A stretch of DNA of 64,000 bases from Arthrobacter sp. CAU 1506 (GTDB taxonomy: Bacteria; Actinomycetota; Actinomycetes; Actinomycetales; Micrococcaceae). The first letter of the stretch is position 1. Each line of letters starts with the position of its first letter. This document shows positions 19,227-27,738 of the stretch, piece by piece. The translations under genes were made by a program, and so were the position numbers. Location of the stretch: contig NZ_SUKC01000005.1 in the NCBI RefSeq assembly GCF_005047635.1, positions 124,001 through 188,000 on the forward strand, given 5' to 3'. The notes below the pieces were generated by a model that did no database searches, had not been told where the DNA came from, and worked only from the letters and a program-made list of their open reading frames with translations.

Positions 19227-20339
19227 GTGAAGGCAATTCGCATCGGCCGCGCGGCCGCCGTCCTCTCCGTTGCAGCTCTGGCACTGACCGCATGTGGCTC
19301 GGACAACGCCACCGGAAACCAGGCAGCATCCGGCAGCACCGAGTCCGCGTCGACCGTTTCCGGCACCCTGTCCGGTGCCGGTGCTTCCTCGCAGGATTCG
19401 GCCATGCAGGCCTGGATGGCCGGCTTCACGGCCAAGAATCCCGAAGCCAACGTTCAGTACTCGCCGGACGGCTCCGGCGCCGGCCGCGACGCGTTCCTCG
19501 GCGGCGGCGTGCAGTTCGCCGGCTCGGACGCCTACCTGGACGACGACGAGTGGAAGCAGGCCCAGGAAATCTGCGGCCCCGACGGCGCGATGAACATCCC
19601 CGGCTACGTTTCCCCGATCGCCGTCGCCTTCAACCTCGAAGGCGTCGACTCGGTGAACATGGACGCCGAGACCATCGCGAAGGTCTTCCGCGGCGAGATC
19701 ACCAAGTGGAACGACGAGGCCATCGCCTCGCAGAACGAGGGCGTCGAGCTGCCCGACACCGCCATCACCGTGGTGCACCGCTCCGACGAGTCCGGCACCA
19801 CCGAGAACTTCGTCGAGTACCTGTCCGCTGCTGCCGGCGATGTCTGGACCGATGAGGTTTCCGGCGACTGGCCCGCCAAGCTGCAGTCCGAGAACGCGCA
19901 GGGCACCTCCGGCGTCGTCTCCACCACCACCGCCACCGATGGCGCCATCACCTACGCGGACGCTTCCGCCGTGGGCGGACTGGGCACCGTGAAGGTCAAG
20001 GTCGGCGAAGAATACGTCGAGCTCAGCGCCGAGGCAGCCTCCAAGGCCGTCGAGGCAGCCACCCCGGTTGAGGGCCGCAGCGACGTGGACATGTCCCTGG
20101 ACCTCAAGCGCGACACCACCGAGTCGGGCGCCTACCCGATTGTGCTGGTTTCGTACCACATCTACTGCTCCACCTATGCTGATCAGAACACCGTGGACCT
20201 GGTGAAGGCCTTCGGCAGCTACGTGATCAGCGAAGAAGGACAGAAGGCCGCCCAGGATTCGGCCGGCAACGCTCCGATCTCTGAGAACCTGCGCGAGCAG
20301 GCCCAGAAGGCTATCGACTCCATCTCGGTGAAGTCCTAG
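19227..20339 (+). CDS. pstS: Phosphate ABC transporter substrate-binding lipoprotein
   Basis: A 370-residue PstS. A lipoprotein signal with lipobox LTAC (Cys near residue 23) is followed by a Ser/Thr-rich tether. The phosphate-binding fold includes SGAGASSQDSAMQAW, SGAGRDAFLGG, FRGEITKWNDEAI and the binding-loop motif HRSDESGTTENFVEYL. GTG start with GAAAGGGACC upstream. It is first in pstSCAB and follows the PHO-box-like repeat. A stem-loop at 20359-20390 separates it from pstC, consistent with higher PstS than permease expression. Confidence 0.96.
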   Translation: MKAIRIGRAAAVLSVAALALTACGSDNATGNQAASGSTESASTVSGTLSGAGASSQDSAMQAWMAGFTAKNPEANVQYSPDGSGAGRDAFLGGGVQFAGSDAYLDDDEWKQAQEICGPDGAMNIPGYVSPIAVAFNLEGVDSVNMDAETIAKVFRGEITKWNDEAIASQNEGVELPDTAITVVHRSDESGTTENFVEYLSAAAGDVWTDEVSGDWPAKLQSENAQGTSGVVSTTTATDGAITYADASAVGGLGTVKVKVGEEYVELSAEAASKAVEAATPVEGRSDVDMSLDLKRDTTESGAYPIVLVSYHIYCSTYADQNTVDLVKAFGSYVISEEGQKAAQDSAGNAPISENLREQAQKAIDSISVKS

Positions 20340-20358
20340 TCATTATCGAATCCGGTTG

Positions 20359-20390
20359 GCCCCGCGCCGTCGCAGTTTGACGCGCGGGGC
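20359..20390 (+). terminator. pstS-pstC intercistronic stem-loop (possible attenuator)
   Basis: GCCCCGCGCCGTC (20359-20371) pairs with GACGCGCGGGGC (20379-20390), leaving one bulged base and a 7-nt loop. No T-run follows, so it may act as an mRNA stabiliser or partial terminator rather than a full stop, lowering pstCAB relative to pstS. Confidence 0.5.
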
Positions 20391-20491
20391 GCAGCCGTGT
20401 TCCGGCCTGGCAGCATTGCCGGGACGGAACGAACCAGCAAGACTGGCAGAACAGCCAGACGAAGTACAGAAGGAACCCGAAGGGTTGTGAA

Positions 20492-21418
20492 GTGTCCCAA
20501 ACAATGACCGAGACAGGCAGAGGCCGGACCGGCGACAAGGTCTTTTCCGGCCTGACGCTTGCCGCAGGATGCCTGATCCTCTTCGTGCTGTTCTGCGTGG
20601 CGGCGTTCCTGCTCTGGCAGGCGCTGCCAACGTTTGGGGCGGAGCCCACCGCGCTCACCGGCGGAAAGGGTTTCTTCGCCTACATCTGGCCCATCGTCAT
20701 CGGCACCCTGATCGCCGCGGCCATCGCCTTGGTGCTGGCCACCCCGGTGGGAGTGGGCGTGGCCCTGTTCATCTCGCATTACGCGCCGCGCCGCCTCGCC
20801 CAAGGCCTTGGCTACGTGGTTGACCTGCTGGCGGCCATTCCCTCGGTGGTCTACGGTGCCTGGGGCATCGCCGTCCTGGCGCCGGCGCTGGTGGGACCCT
20901 ACACCTGGCTGGCGGAGAACGCCGGCTGGATCCCGATCTTCGCGGGACCGGCCAGCCAGACCGGCAAGACCATGCTGACGGCCGGCATCGTGCTGTCCGT
21001 GATGATCCTGCCGATCATCACCTCGCTCAGCCGCGAAATCTTCCTGCAGGCACCCAAACTCCACGAGGAGGCCGCCCTGGCCATGGGCGCCACCCGCTGG
21101 GAAATGATCAAGATGGCCGTCTTCCCGTTCGCACGCCCGGGCGTGATCAGCGCCGTGATGCTGGGACTGGGCCGCGCGCTCGGTGAAACCATGGCGGTGG
21201 CCATGGTGCTGTCCGGCGGCGGGCTGATCGCCAGCCTGATCAAGTCGGGCAACCAGACCATTGCCGCGGAAGTCGCCCTGAACTTCCCGGAAGCATACGG
21301 TCTGCGGCTGTCCGAACTCATCGCCGCCGGCCTGGTGCTGTTCATCATCACCCTGGCCGTGAACATGATCGCCCGCTGGATCATTAGCCGGCACAAGGAA
21401 TTCTCGGGAGCCAACTGA
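20492..21418 (+). CDS. pstC: Phosphate ABC transporter permease PstC
   Basis: A 308-residue inner-membrane permease with six predicted membrane segments. The EAA-type cytoplasmic loop reads HEEAALAMGATRWEMIKMAVFPFARPGVI, and GRALGETMAVAMVLSGG is also typical of PstC. The start is a GTG within AAGTGTCC, about 8 nt downstream of GAAGGG. The stop overlaps the pstA ATG (TGATG), giving coupled translation of the two permease halves. Confidence 0.95.
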   Translation: MSQTMTETGRGRTGDKVFSGLTLAAGCLILFVLFCVAAFLLWQALPTFGAEPTALTGGKGFFAYIWPIVIGTLIAAAIALVLATPVGVGVALFISHYAPRRLAQGLGYVVDLLAAIPSVVYGAWGIAVLAPALVGPYTWLAENAGWIPIFAGPASQTGKTMLTAGIVLSVMILPIITSLSREIFLQAPKLHEEAALAMGATRWEMIKMAVFPFARPGVISAVMLGLGRALGETMAVAMVLSGGGLIASLIKSGNQTIAAEVALNFPEAYGLRLSELIAAGLVLFIITLAVNMIARWIISRHKEFSGAN

Positions 21419-22533
21419 TGTCCAAATTGCTCACTGACGCCCCCGCGCCGGTCAAGCGCAACACGCTGACCAAAAACCAGCTGCCCGGCTGGGCCATCTG
21501 GGCCGTCGCAGCAGGCTCGCTCGTCCTCGGCGCTGCGGCATCCTCGCTGCTCGGTTTCAGCCTGGTCTCCTGGGCGCTGATCTCGGCCGTGATCTTCGTG
21601 ATCGCCGGCTACCTGGTCACCCTCTCGGTGGAGGGCGCCCGCAAGGCCAAGGACCGCTTCGCCACCAACCTGATCTTCGCCGCCTTCATCATTGCCGTCG
21701 TGCCGCTGATCTCGGTGATCTGGACGGTGCTGCAGAACGGCATTGCCGGGCTGAGCTACAACCTTGTTTTCACCTCCATGAACGGCATGACCGGCATGGT
21801 GGACAACCAGACGGTAGCCAACGGAACCGAAGTGCTCGGCGGCGCCTATCACGGCATTGTCGGCACGTTGCTGATCACCATGTGGGCCACCATCATTTCG
21901 GTCCCGATCGGCCTGCTCACCGCGGTCTACCTGGTCGAGTACAGCAAGGGCGGAGCGCTCTCGCGCGGCATCACGTTCTTCGTGGATGTGATGACAGGCA
22001 TCCCGTCGATTGTGGCCGGCCTGTTCGCCGCCGCACTGTTCGGACTCATTTTCGGGCCGAGCACCCGCACCGGCTTCGTGGCCGCCGTCGCGCTCTCCGT
22101 GCTGATGATCCCCGTGGTGGTCCGCTCCACCGAGGAAATGCTCAAGATCGTGCCGAACGAACTCCGCGAGGCTTCCTACGCGCTGGGTGTGCGCAAGTGG
22201 CGCACCATCCTGAAGGTCGTCGTGCCGACGGCGATCTCCGGCATCGCCTCCGGCGTCACCCTGGCGATCGCCCGCATCATCGGCGAGACCGCCCCGCTGC
22301 TGGTCACCGCAGGCTTCGTCAACAGCATCAACTGGAACGTGTTCGGCGGCTGGATGACCACGCTGCCCACCTACATCTACCGCCAGCTGATGAACCCCAC
22401 CTCGCCCACCAACGTGGAACCCAGCATGCAGCGCGCCTGGGCCGCAGCACTGATCCTGATCGTCTTCGTGATGCTGCTGAACCTGATTGCCCGGCTGATC
22501 GCCCGCATCTTCGCCCCCAAGACCGGCCGCTGA
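21418..22533 (+). CDS. pstA: Phosphate ABC transporter permease PstA
   Basis: A 371-residue permease partner of PstC. Two or three extra N-terminal hydrophobic segments (about residues 25-110) precede the conserved permease core, as is common in Actinobacteria. The EAA loop is [28 protein letters not shown], followed by [16 protein letters not shown]. It overlaps pstC by one base, and pstB follows 25 nt later. Confidence 0.95.
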   Translation: MSKLLTDAPAPVKRNTLTKNQLPGWAIWAVAAGSLVLGAAASSLLGFSLVSWALISAVIFVIAGYLVTLSVEGARKAKDRFATNLIFAAFIIAVVPLISVIWTVLQNGIAGLSYNLVFTSMNGMTGMVDNQTVANGTEVLGGAYHGIVGTLLITMWATIISVPIGLLTAVYLVEYSKGGALSRGITFFVDVMTGIPSIVAGLFAAALFGLIFGPSTRTGFVAAVALSVLMIPVVVRSTEEMLKIVPNELREASYALGVRKWRTILKVVVPTAISGIASGVTLAIARIIGETAPLLVTAGFVNSINWNVFGGWMTTLPTYIYRQLMNPTSPTNVEPSMQRAWAAALILIVFVMLLNLIARLIARIFAPKTGR

Positions 22534-22558
22534 GCCAGAACCAAAGAGAAGGAACCCC

Positions 22559-23338
22559 ATGTCCAAACGCATCGACGTCAAGGACCTGAACGTCTACTAC
22601 GGCAACTTCCGCGCCGTGGAGGGCGTCAACATCAACATCGACGCCCGGTCCGTGACAGCCTTCATCGGCCCCTCCGGTTGCGGCAAGTCCACCTTCCTGC
22701 GCACCCTGAACCGGATGCACGAAGTGCTTCCCGGCGCCCGGGTGGAGGGCGAGGTCCTGCTGGACGGCGACAACCTCTATGGCTCCGGCGTGGACCCGGT
22801 CACCGTACGCAGCCAGATCGGCATGGTCTTCCAGCGCCCCAACCCGTTCCCCACCATGTCCATCCGCGACAACGTGCTGGCCGGCGTAAAGCTGAACAAC
22901 AAGCGGATCTCCAAGTCGGACGCCGACGCGCTGGTGGAGAAGTCGCTGACCGGCGCCAACCTGTGGAATGAGGTCAAGGACCGGCTGAACAAGCCAGGAT
23001 CGGGCCTCTCCGGTGGCCAGCAGCAGCGTCTGTGCATCGCCCGTGCCATTGCGGTCTCGCCGCAGGTGATCTTGATGGACGAGCCGTGCTCCGCCCTCGA
23101 TCCCATCTCCACGCTGGCCATCGAGGACCTGATCGAGGAACTCAAGACCCAGTACACCGTGGTGATCGTCACGCACAACATGCAGCAGGCAGCGCGCGTG
23201 TCCGACAAGACGGCGTTCTTCAACATCGCCGGCACCGGCAAGCCGGGCAAGCTGATCGAATACGGCGATACCCCGACGATCTTCAGCAACCCGCTCGAGA
23301 AGGCCACCGAGGACTACGTGTCCGGCCGCTTCGGATAG
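22559..23338 (+). CDS. pstB: Phosphate ABC transporter ATPase PstB
   Basis: A 259-residue ATPase with Walker [10 protein letters not shown], the Q-loop VFQRPNPFP, the ABC signature LSGGQQQRL, Walker [14 protein letters not shown] and the switch His in [10 protein letters not shown]. It powers the PstCA permease. An AGAAGGAACCCC sequence precedes the ATG. A strong terminator 18 nt after the stop ends the operon. No phoU gene follows; a DUF47 PhoU-like gene lies on the opposite strand 1.2 kb away. Confidence 0.97.
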   Translation: MSKRIDVKDLNVYYGNFRAVEGVNINIDARSVTAFIGPSGCGKSTFLRTLNRMHEVLPGARVEGEVLLDGDNLYGSGVDPVTVRSQIGMVFQRPNPFPTMSIRDNVLAGVKLNNKRISKSDADALVEKSLTGANLWNEVKDRLNKPGSGLSGGQQQRLCIARAIAVSPQVILMDEPCSALDPISTLAIEDLIEELKTQYTVVIVTHNMQQAARVSDKTAFFNIAGTGKPGKLIEYGDTPTIFSNPLEKATEDYVSGRFG

Positions 23339-23355
23339 ACCTCCTCAGCAAGCAC

Positions 23356-23394
23356 GACGGCGGTGCCTCCCCACGCGCGGGAGGCACCGCCGTC
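23356..23394 (+). terminator. Intrinsic terminator of pstSCAB
   Basis: A perfect 16-bp stem (23356-23371 with 23379-23394) surrounds a 7-nt loop. The rising arm contains the ACGACGGCGGTG 12-mer seen in other hairpins of this window. No strong T-run follows (GCGCTT). Confidence 0.85.
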
Positions 23395-23495
23395 GCGCTT
23401 AAGCGAGGCCGGGGTGGCCGGAGGCTCCGTGGCGCGGGAGAGGTCCGCTCAGGAGGCCCCAGCCGCCGCTGGACCGCGGCTGTCGGCCGTCCGGG

Positions 23496-24506
23496 TCAGA
23501 GCACCGGATCCATCGCCAGCAGCAGGATGCCACCCAGCAGCGACGTAACCACCAAGGTCAGCACCCAGGTGGCCAGCACGCGGATGGCCACCCGCCAGCG
23601 CACCGTATTCATCCGTTGGCTCGCCCCGGCGCCCAGGATGGAGGACGTCATGGTCTGCGTGCTGGAGAGCGGCATGTGCAGGCCGATCGCGCCGATGAAC
23701 AGCATCGCGGAACCGACCCCCTGTGCGGCTGCCCCGTGCAGAGGATCAATCCGCACCAGCCGGGAACCGAGGGTGTGCGAGATGCGCCAGCCGCCAAAGA
23801 GCGCGCCGACCGCCAGCAGCACGGCCGCGAAGACTTGCACCCAGATCGGCATTTGCTCGCCCGTGGCGTAGCCGGCCGCGACCAGCGCGAGCAGGACTAC
23901 CGCCATCGTCCGCTGGCCGTCCTGCAGCCCGTGGCCCAGCGAGAACGTTCCGGCAAACACCGCTTGGGCCAACCGGGTGGTACGGCCCACTTCGCGCGGC
24001 GTCCGGTAGCGCACCAGCCAGGTCAGCGGCACCATCACCAGGTAGGACAACGCGAAAGCCACCAGCGGCGAGAGCAGCAACGGCAGCACCAGTTGGGCCC
24101 AGATCGGATTCTCGGTGGCGCTGATGTTCTCGCCGCCCAGCACGGTGGACGCCGCTCCTGCCCCCACCAGCCCGCCGACCAGGGCGTGCGTTGACGACGA
24201 AGGCATCCGCAGCCACCACGTGAACACGCCCCAGGCGCTGGCGCTCAGCAGCCCGGCCAACAGGATGGCCAGTCCGGACTGTCCCGAGGGCAGGCCGATC
24301 CAGCCGGTACTGATCAGCAAGGCCAGCGTGCTGGAAAGCAAGGCGCCGGCGAGGTTGCAGATGGAGGCCAGCACGACGGCGATGCGCGGCGTGAGAGCGC
24401 GGGTGCGCACGGCCGCCGCTACGGCATTGGATACGTCATGAAAGCCATTGATGAAGGCGAAGCAGCCGGCGAAAGCGACGACCAGCACCAGCAGGACAAG
24501 CTCCAC
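23496..24506 (-). CDS. pit: Low-affinity inorganic phosphate (PiT-family) transporter
   Basis: A 336-residue PiT transporter with about ten membrane segments. The conserved N-terminal signature FAFINGFHDVSNAVAAAV and the second-half counterpart GLQDGQRTMAVVLLAL are visible. It carries metal-phosphate with protons. The GTG start abuts the DUF47 stop with no gap, so the two genes are coupled. It is convergent with pstSCAB, so high- and low-affinity phosphate uptake sit side by side. Confidence 0.93.
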   Translation of the reverse strand: MELVLLVLVVAFAGCFAFINGFHDVSNAVAAAVRTRALTPRIAVVLASICNLAGALLSSTLALLISTGWIGLPSGQSGLAILLAGLLSASAWGVFTWWLRMPSSSTHALVGGLVGAGAASTVLGGENISATENPIWAQLVLPLLLSPLVAFALSYLVMVPLTWLVRYRTPREVGRTTRLAQAVFAGTFSLGHGLQDGQRTMAVVLLALVAAGYATGEQMPIWVQVFAAVLLAVGALFGGWRISHTLGSRLVRIDPLHGAAAQGVGSAMLFIGAIGLHMPLSSTQTMTSSILGAGASQRMNTVRWRVAIRVLATWVLTLVVTSLLGGILLLAMDPVL

Positions 24507-25124
24507 CTACGATTCCTTGACCAGGATCTGCCCCACATGGTGGGACGCCTGGCGCAGGGTCTTGGTGGCACCCACCAGCTGGTCGGCTACGTCGCGGTGC
24601 CGAGCCAAGGTGGCACCCTTGTGGTCCGACAAGAGCTCCGACACCCACACCCGGTGGGTACGTTCGGCGCGTTTTGCCAGCCGGACCATCTCGATGCAGT
24701 ACTCCTCGAGGTCCTCCAAAGAGTTCAACCGCGGCATGGCGTCCCGGGTCATCTCCGACATCCGCCCGATCACTTCCAGCTGCTCGGAAGCGCGGGCAGA
24801 GAGGCGCTTGACCCGGTTCAGGGCGATCAGTTCGGCGGCGGCGTCCAGGTGTTCGAAGGTGCTGACCAGATGCAGCGAGAGTTGGAACATGTCCTCGCGC
24901 GGTAGGGGATTCACAAAGCTGGTGCGCAAGGTGGTGAGCAGTGCAAAACGCAGGCGCGAGACATTGCCGTCCCGGTCGTGCAGCTCTTCGGCGAGCTTGT
25001 CGTAGTCGTCTGCGGGTGCCCCGAGGATTTCCGACAGGGTCTTGACCCCTGCCATGATCTCGGCTGCCGTTTGTGCGAGCAGTTCCAGGCTCTTGGTGTC
25101 CTGGGGGAAGAGGCTTAGCTTCAT
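24507..25124 (-). CDS. DUF47 PhoU-like Pit accessory protein
   Basis: A 205-residue all-helical protein of the DUF47 family, PhoU-like in fold. It starts MKLSLFPQDTKSLELLAQTA and contains the ELHDRDGNVSRLRFALLTTLRTSFVNPLPREDMFQL segment with the acidic/His metal-binding residues typical of this family. DUF47 genes usually precede pit and are thought to control the transporter. Here the two are directly adjacent and co-transcribed. A PHO-like half site lies about 70 nt upstream. Confidence 0.9.
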   Translation of the reverse strand: MKLSLFPQDTKSLELLAQTAAEIMAGVKTLSEILGAPADDYDKLAEELHDRDGNVSRLRFALLTTLRTSFVNPLPREDMFQLSLHLVSTFEHLDAAAELIALNRVKRLSARASEQLEVIGRMSEMTRDAMPRLNSLEDLEEYCIEMVRLAKRAERTHRVWVSELLSDHKGATLARHRDVADQLVGATKTLRQASHHVGQILVKES

Positions 25125-25423
25125 GTCACCGGCGGTTTTCTCACTGGTCCGAACGGCGGAAGGGAAGCATCCGCCGTGCCTAGATTAGCGCCTCTGGGTG
25201 AACAAGATTAATGGTGCCGAACCGGGAGCGCCTCTCGGCGGAAGGCCGCTCGAGGCGGCTAAAAGTTGGAGCCCGGGGCTGCCACGGTTCGACACCACCT
25301 TCAGTTTTCTACGCCTCAGAGCCGATGTCAACAGCCCCGGAAAATCGTGGAAAAACGTGTCAACTCGGCGTATTTGTGGTACACGCGCGCGTCATGTTTG
25401 ACGTCATGTTTGAGGGGTGTTGG
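25125..25423. promoter_or_regulatory. Intergenic promoter region upstream of DUF47-pit, with one PHO-like site
   Basis: About 300 nt without a credible gene. On the minus strand the 11-mer GTTCACCCAGA (25193-25203) matches the PHO-box unit at nine or ten positions, but the adjoining 11-mers do not. The rest is moderately AT-rich (for example GCGTATTTGTGGTACACGCG at 25365-25384) and I see no RNA gene or further motif in it. Confidence 0.45.
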
Positions 25424-26071
25424 TCAGTCGAGTTCGCCGCGGCGCCAGGCGGCGGCAGCCGCCTCAAGGTCCTCCGCGGTCTTCACCAGCCGGTGCGAAC
25501 TGAGCGTCAACTTGGTGGCGTGATTCTCATTCGAAGGCTCGGCGGAATCAGCGTGATGGGTCTGGCCGAGCGCGACGATCCGGCAAAAGGCCGCGGACCG
25601 GTCGAGCGCCACGTCGAAATCGCCGTCGAAGGCTCCGGACAGGATCGTGTCAGCCATGACGCGTACTTCATCCGCCCCCGGCGGCTCCGCCACGCCCGCA
25701 ATGACCTTGGAGACTTCCGCCGATGACGTGCCCGCCTTGAAGAATGCTGCGAGCTTGTCCGGGTGGGACTGAACCGCAGCGCGGATGGCGTAGAGCCGCC
25801 ACAGTGCGCCCGGCAGGGACCGCGCCGGACTCTCGGACCACATCTCAGCAATGGCCTCGAGCCCCTGTTGGTCGGCGAGCTTGACCAGGCGCTTGGTGAT
25901 CTCGGGGTCATCGGAGCCACGGCCGCGGTGCACCAACGCCTGGGCTGCCAGATGGGCAGCTTCGGAAACCCGTGCCGGGTCGGCGCCGCCGGCGAAGTCC
26001 TCAAAATCCAGCGGGGCGAAAGGCTTCGGCTTGTGCGGCCGGGGGACGTCATTTCCGTTGTTCGGGCTCAT
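25424..26071 (-). CDS. Conserved actinobacterial protein of unknown function
   Basis: A 215-residue soluble protein with a mainly helical composition. It begins MSPNNGNDVPRPHKPKPFAPLDFEDFAGG, has a helical middle (SEAAHLAAQALVHRG, GALWRLYAIRAAVQSHPDKLAAFFKAG), and ends with HRLVKTAEDLEAAAAAWRRGELD. No catalytic or nucleic-acid-binding motif is evident. I believe related proteins occur in other Micrococcaceae, sometimes under misleading names, but I cannot confirm a family from sequence alone. Monocistronic by position. Confidence 0.75.
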   Translation of the reverse strand: MSPNNGNDVPRPHKPKPFAPLDFEDFAGGADPARVSEAAHLAAQALVHRGRGSDDPEITKRLVKLADQQGLEAIAEMWSESPARSLPGALWRLYAIRAAVQSHPDKLAAFFKAGTSSAEVSKVIAGVAEPPGADEVRVMADTILSGAFDGDFDVALDRSAAFCRIVALGQTHHADSAEPSNENHATKLTLSSHRLVKTAEDLEAAAAAWRRGELD

Positions 26072-26197
26072 GCCACGACCTTACTCCCGCCTCTGACGCC
26101 GGTACAGGGAGGCAGTCTCTAGGGGCAGCGGCAGGGTCCCAGCAAGGCCAATGCCACGACCGGCACGGCGGATTCGAATGCGCGGCAGTGGGTGCGA

Positions 26198-26203
26198 TAA
26201 ACT
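26198..26203 (+). promoter_or_regulatory. Putative -10 (TAAACT) for tRNA-Lys
   Basis: TAAACT stands out in the GC-rich interval, 60 nt before the mature tRNA 5' end. A weak -35 candidate (TTCGAA, 26173-26178) lies 19 nt further up. Assignment is by position and composition only. Confidence 0.35.
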
Positions 26204-26263
26204 GTGAACCGGCCAAATCCGCCCACCTCCCGGTCTCGACCAGGATGGACGGAACCGGCTGGC

Positions 26264-26336
26264 GGGCCTTTAGCTCAGTTGGTAGAGCATCGGACTTTTA
26301 ATCCGCGGGTCGCGGGTTCGATCCCCGCAGGGCCCA
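26264..26336 (+). tRNA. tRNA-Lys (anticodon TTT)
   Basis: A 73-nt cloverleaf. The acceptor stem is GGGCCTT with AGGGCCC and discriminator A. The D-arm is AGCTCAGTTGGTAGAGC, the anticodon loop is ACTTTTAAT with anticodon TTT, and the T-arm is CGCGGGTTCGATCCCCGCG-like. CCA is not encoded. A terminator follows after 5 nt. No duplicated 3' end was noticed nearby, so no integrated element appears to be attached here. Confidence 0.97.
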
Positions 26337-26341
26337 CCGCT

Positions 26342-26380
26342 AAAAATCCCCGTCGTTCTTTGGAACGGCGGGGATTTTTT
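26342..26380 (+). terminator. Intrinsic terminator of tRNA-Lys
   Basis: A 17-bp stem with one wobble (26342-26358 with 26363-26379) ends in six T residues, the best classical Rho-independent terminator in the window. Confidence 0.93.
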
Positions 26381-27051
26381 CTATCTGGCCGGCGGGCGGC
26401 CGGGGGCCCGCAAGGTGGTCTATCTGGTGGTCTCCATCAAGCGGCTTCGACTGGTAGCTTGCCAGCCGGTGCCGCATTTCCTTCATCTAACTGGGGCGTG
26501 GGTGGCTCAGGCTACGGCGCTTGGTTCCGCCAGGTGCCAGTGCTGTCCAAGTTCAGGCCAAATTGTCCATCTTTTGGCTGCCCACATGGCGCTGACCTGC
26601 GACGACGTCGGCGGGCCGGCCAAAACCTGGACAGCACCGAGGGTGGCGACCACTGTGGGGCAACCCCCTAGCGTCGGCGGGCCGGCCAAAACACGGACAG
26701 TGCATCGGCGGCCGAGGTCGCTGTCGGGCCCGGCTGCTGATGTTCCACCCCGGCCAGGGTTCACACAGGCCGGCCGCGCTGCCCGATCCACCCCAGTCCG
26801 TCCCGGTCCGCCGCATGTGCGGATCAGCCCCACGTAACGGGCGGAAGGGCGCTCTTTCCGCCGTTCGGATCAAGGAATGAGCTGTCCGTCACAACCCCTA
26901 TGTCACGAAATGATAACGAAAAATCGAGGGTCGGGCGCCGCCGTCGTTATTCCCTCGGAGGGCAACTGGCACAAGGGATCCGGAGGGACCGGGGAGGAGC
27001 AAACGGATCGCCAATATGCCCGGAACCCTTGTCAAATCCAGCAGGTTCAGG
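26381..27051. other. Gene-poor interval between tRNA-Lys and ectA, with direct repeats
   Basis: About 670 nt without a credible gene; the open frames here have atypical composition and no family features. It holds two copies of a 21-nt sequence, CGTCGGCGGGCCGGCCAAAA plus C, at 26606-26626 and 26672-26692, each followed within 9 nt by GGACAG. A weaker related segment lies near 26548-26570. The right part (26880-27050) is more AT-rich and probably contains upstream ectA regulatory DNA, including ATGATAACGAAAAATCGAGG near 26908. Confidence 0.5.
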
Positions 27052-27079
27052 TTGATAACGCCCCGATCCTCGTTAGGTT
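27052..27079 (+). promoter_or_regulatory. Putative sigma-70-like promoter of ectABCD
   Basis: A -35-like TTGATA (27052-27057) and a -10-like TAGGTT (27074-27079) are separated by 16 nt. The ATG of ectA lies 7 nt after the -10, so the transcript is probably leaderless. The GGAAGGG between them abuts the ATG too closely for normal RBS use. Confidence 0.5.
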
Positions 27080-27086
27080 GGAAGGG

Positions 27087-27596
27087 ATGGTTGAAGAACT
27101 AGCAGAAGCCCAGTCCAAGCCGAGGATCGAAGCAAAATTCCGTAAACCAACCCTGAACGACGGGCAGTCTCTGTGGCGCATGGCCAGGGATTCGCAGGTC
27201 CTGGACCTGAACTCGTCCTACTCCTATCTGTTGTGGTCCCGCGACTTCTCCGATACGTCGGTAATGGCCACAGTGGACGGCGAGCCGGCCGGTTTCATTA
27301 CCGGCTACATGCGGCCCGGCGAACCAGACACCCTGATGGTGTGGCAGGTCGCCGTGGACCACGAATTCCGCGGCCGCAAGCTGGCCGCCGAGATGCTGGA
27401 CCGCCTGGCCACGCAAGTGCGGGCCGAGCGCGTGGAAACCACCATCACTGCGGACAATGAGGCCTCCATCAGGCTGTTCGCCGGCTTCGCGTCGCGCCGG
27501 GAGGCGCCAATGGAGCGCGAGCCGCTGTTCACCGCGGAGCTCTACCCCGATGGGCACGACACCGAGTACCTGTACCGGATCGGCCCGCTCACCTAA
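27087..27596 (+). CDS. ectA: L-2,4-diaminobutyrate N-acetyltransferase
   Basis: A 169-residue GNAT enzyme that acetylates diaminobutyrate at N-gamma in ectoine synthesis. The EctA signature LDLNSSYSYLLWSRDFSDTSVMA, the VWQVAVDHEFRGRKLAAEMLDRL acetyl-CoA region and TTITADNEASIRLFAGFA are intact. ATG 27087 is chosen because a longer in-frame upstream extension has no EctA similarity and would cross the promoter. It is the first gene of ectABCD; ectB follows after 142 nt. No dedicated aspartokinase gene (ask_ect) is present. Confidence 0.95.
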   Translation: MVEELAEAQSKPRIEAKFRKPTLNDGQSLWRMARDSQVLDLNSSYSYLLWSRDFSDTSVMATVDGEPAGFITGYMRPGEPDTLMVWQVAVDHEFRGRKLAAEMLDRLATQVRAERVETTITADNEASIRLFAGFASRREAPMEREPLFTAELYPDGHDTEYLYRIGPLT

Positions 27597-27738
27597 TTTC
27601 CGCCGGCGTCGTCGCGCACCGAACGCCAGCCAAACACCATCTGCACCAACGCACATCCGCACGAATCGACCTGCGGCTGCTGTGGCGCTGCCCCGTACCC
27701 GGGAGCGTTCGCGGCCGCGCTGAGGAAGGAAGCGTTTT

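Noticed and set aside
26264-26336. tRNA-Lys as an integration site of a genomic island
   Set aside because: No duplicated tRNA 3' end, integrase gene or phage genes were found in the following 35 kb; the region continues with core-type genes.
26606-26692. CRISPR array
   Set aside because: Only two 21-nt copies with one unique interval; no further units, no leader and no cas genes in the window.
26415-26837. A 140-codon plus-strand open frame in the tRNA-Lys to ectA gap
   Set aside because: It has no RBS and no family similarity. The repeated VGGPAKT in it reflects the DNA direct repeats, not a domain.
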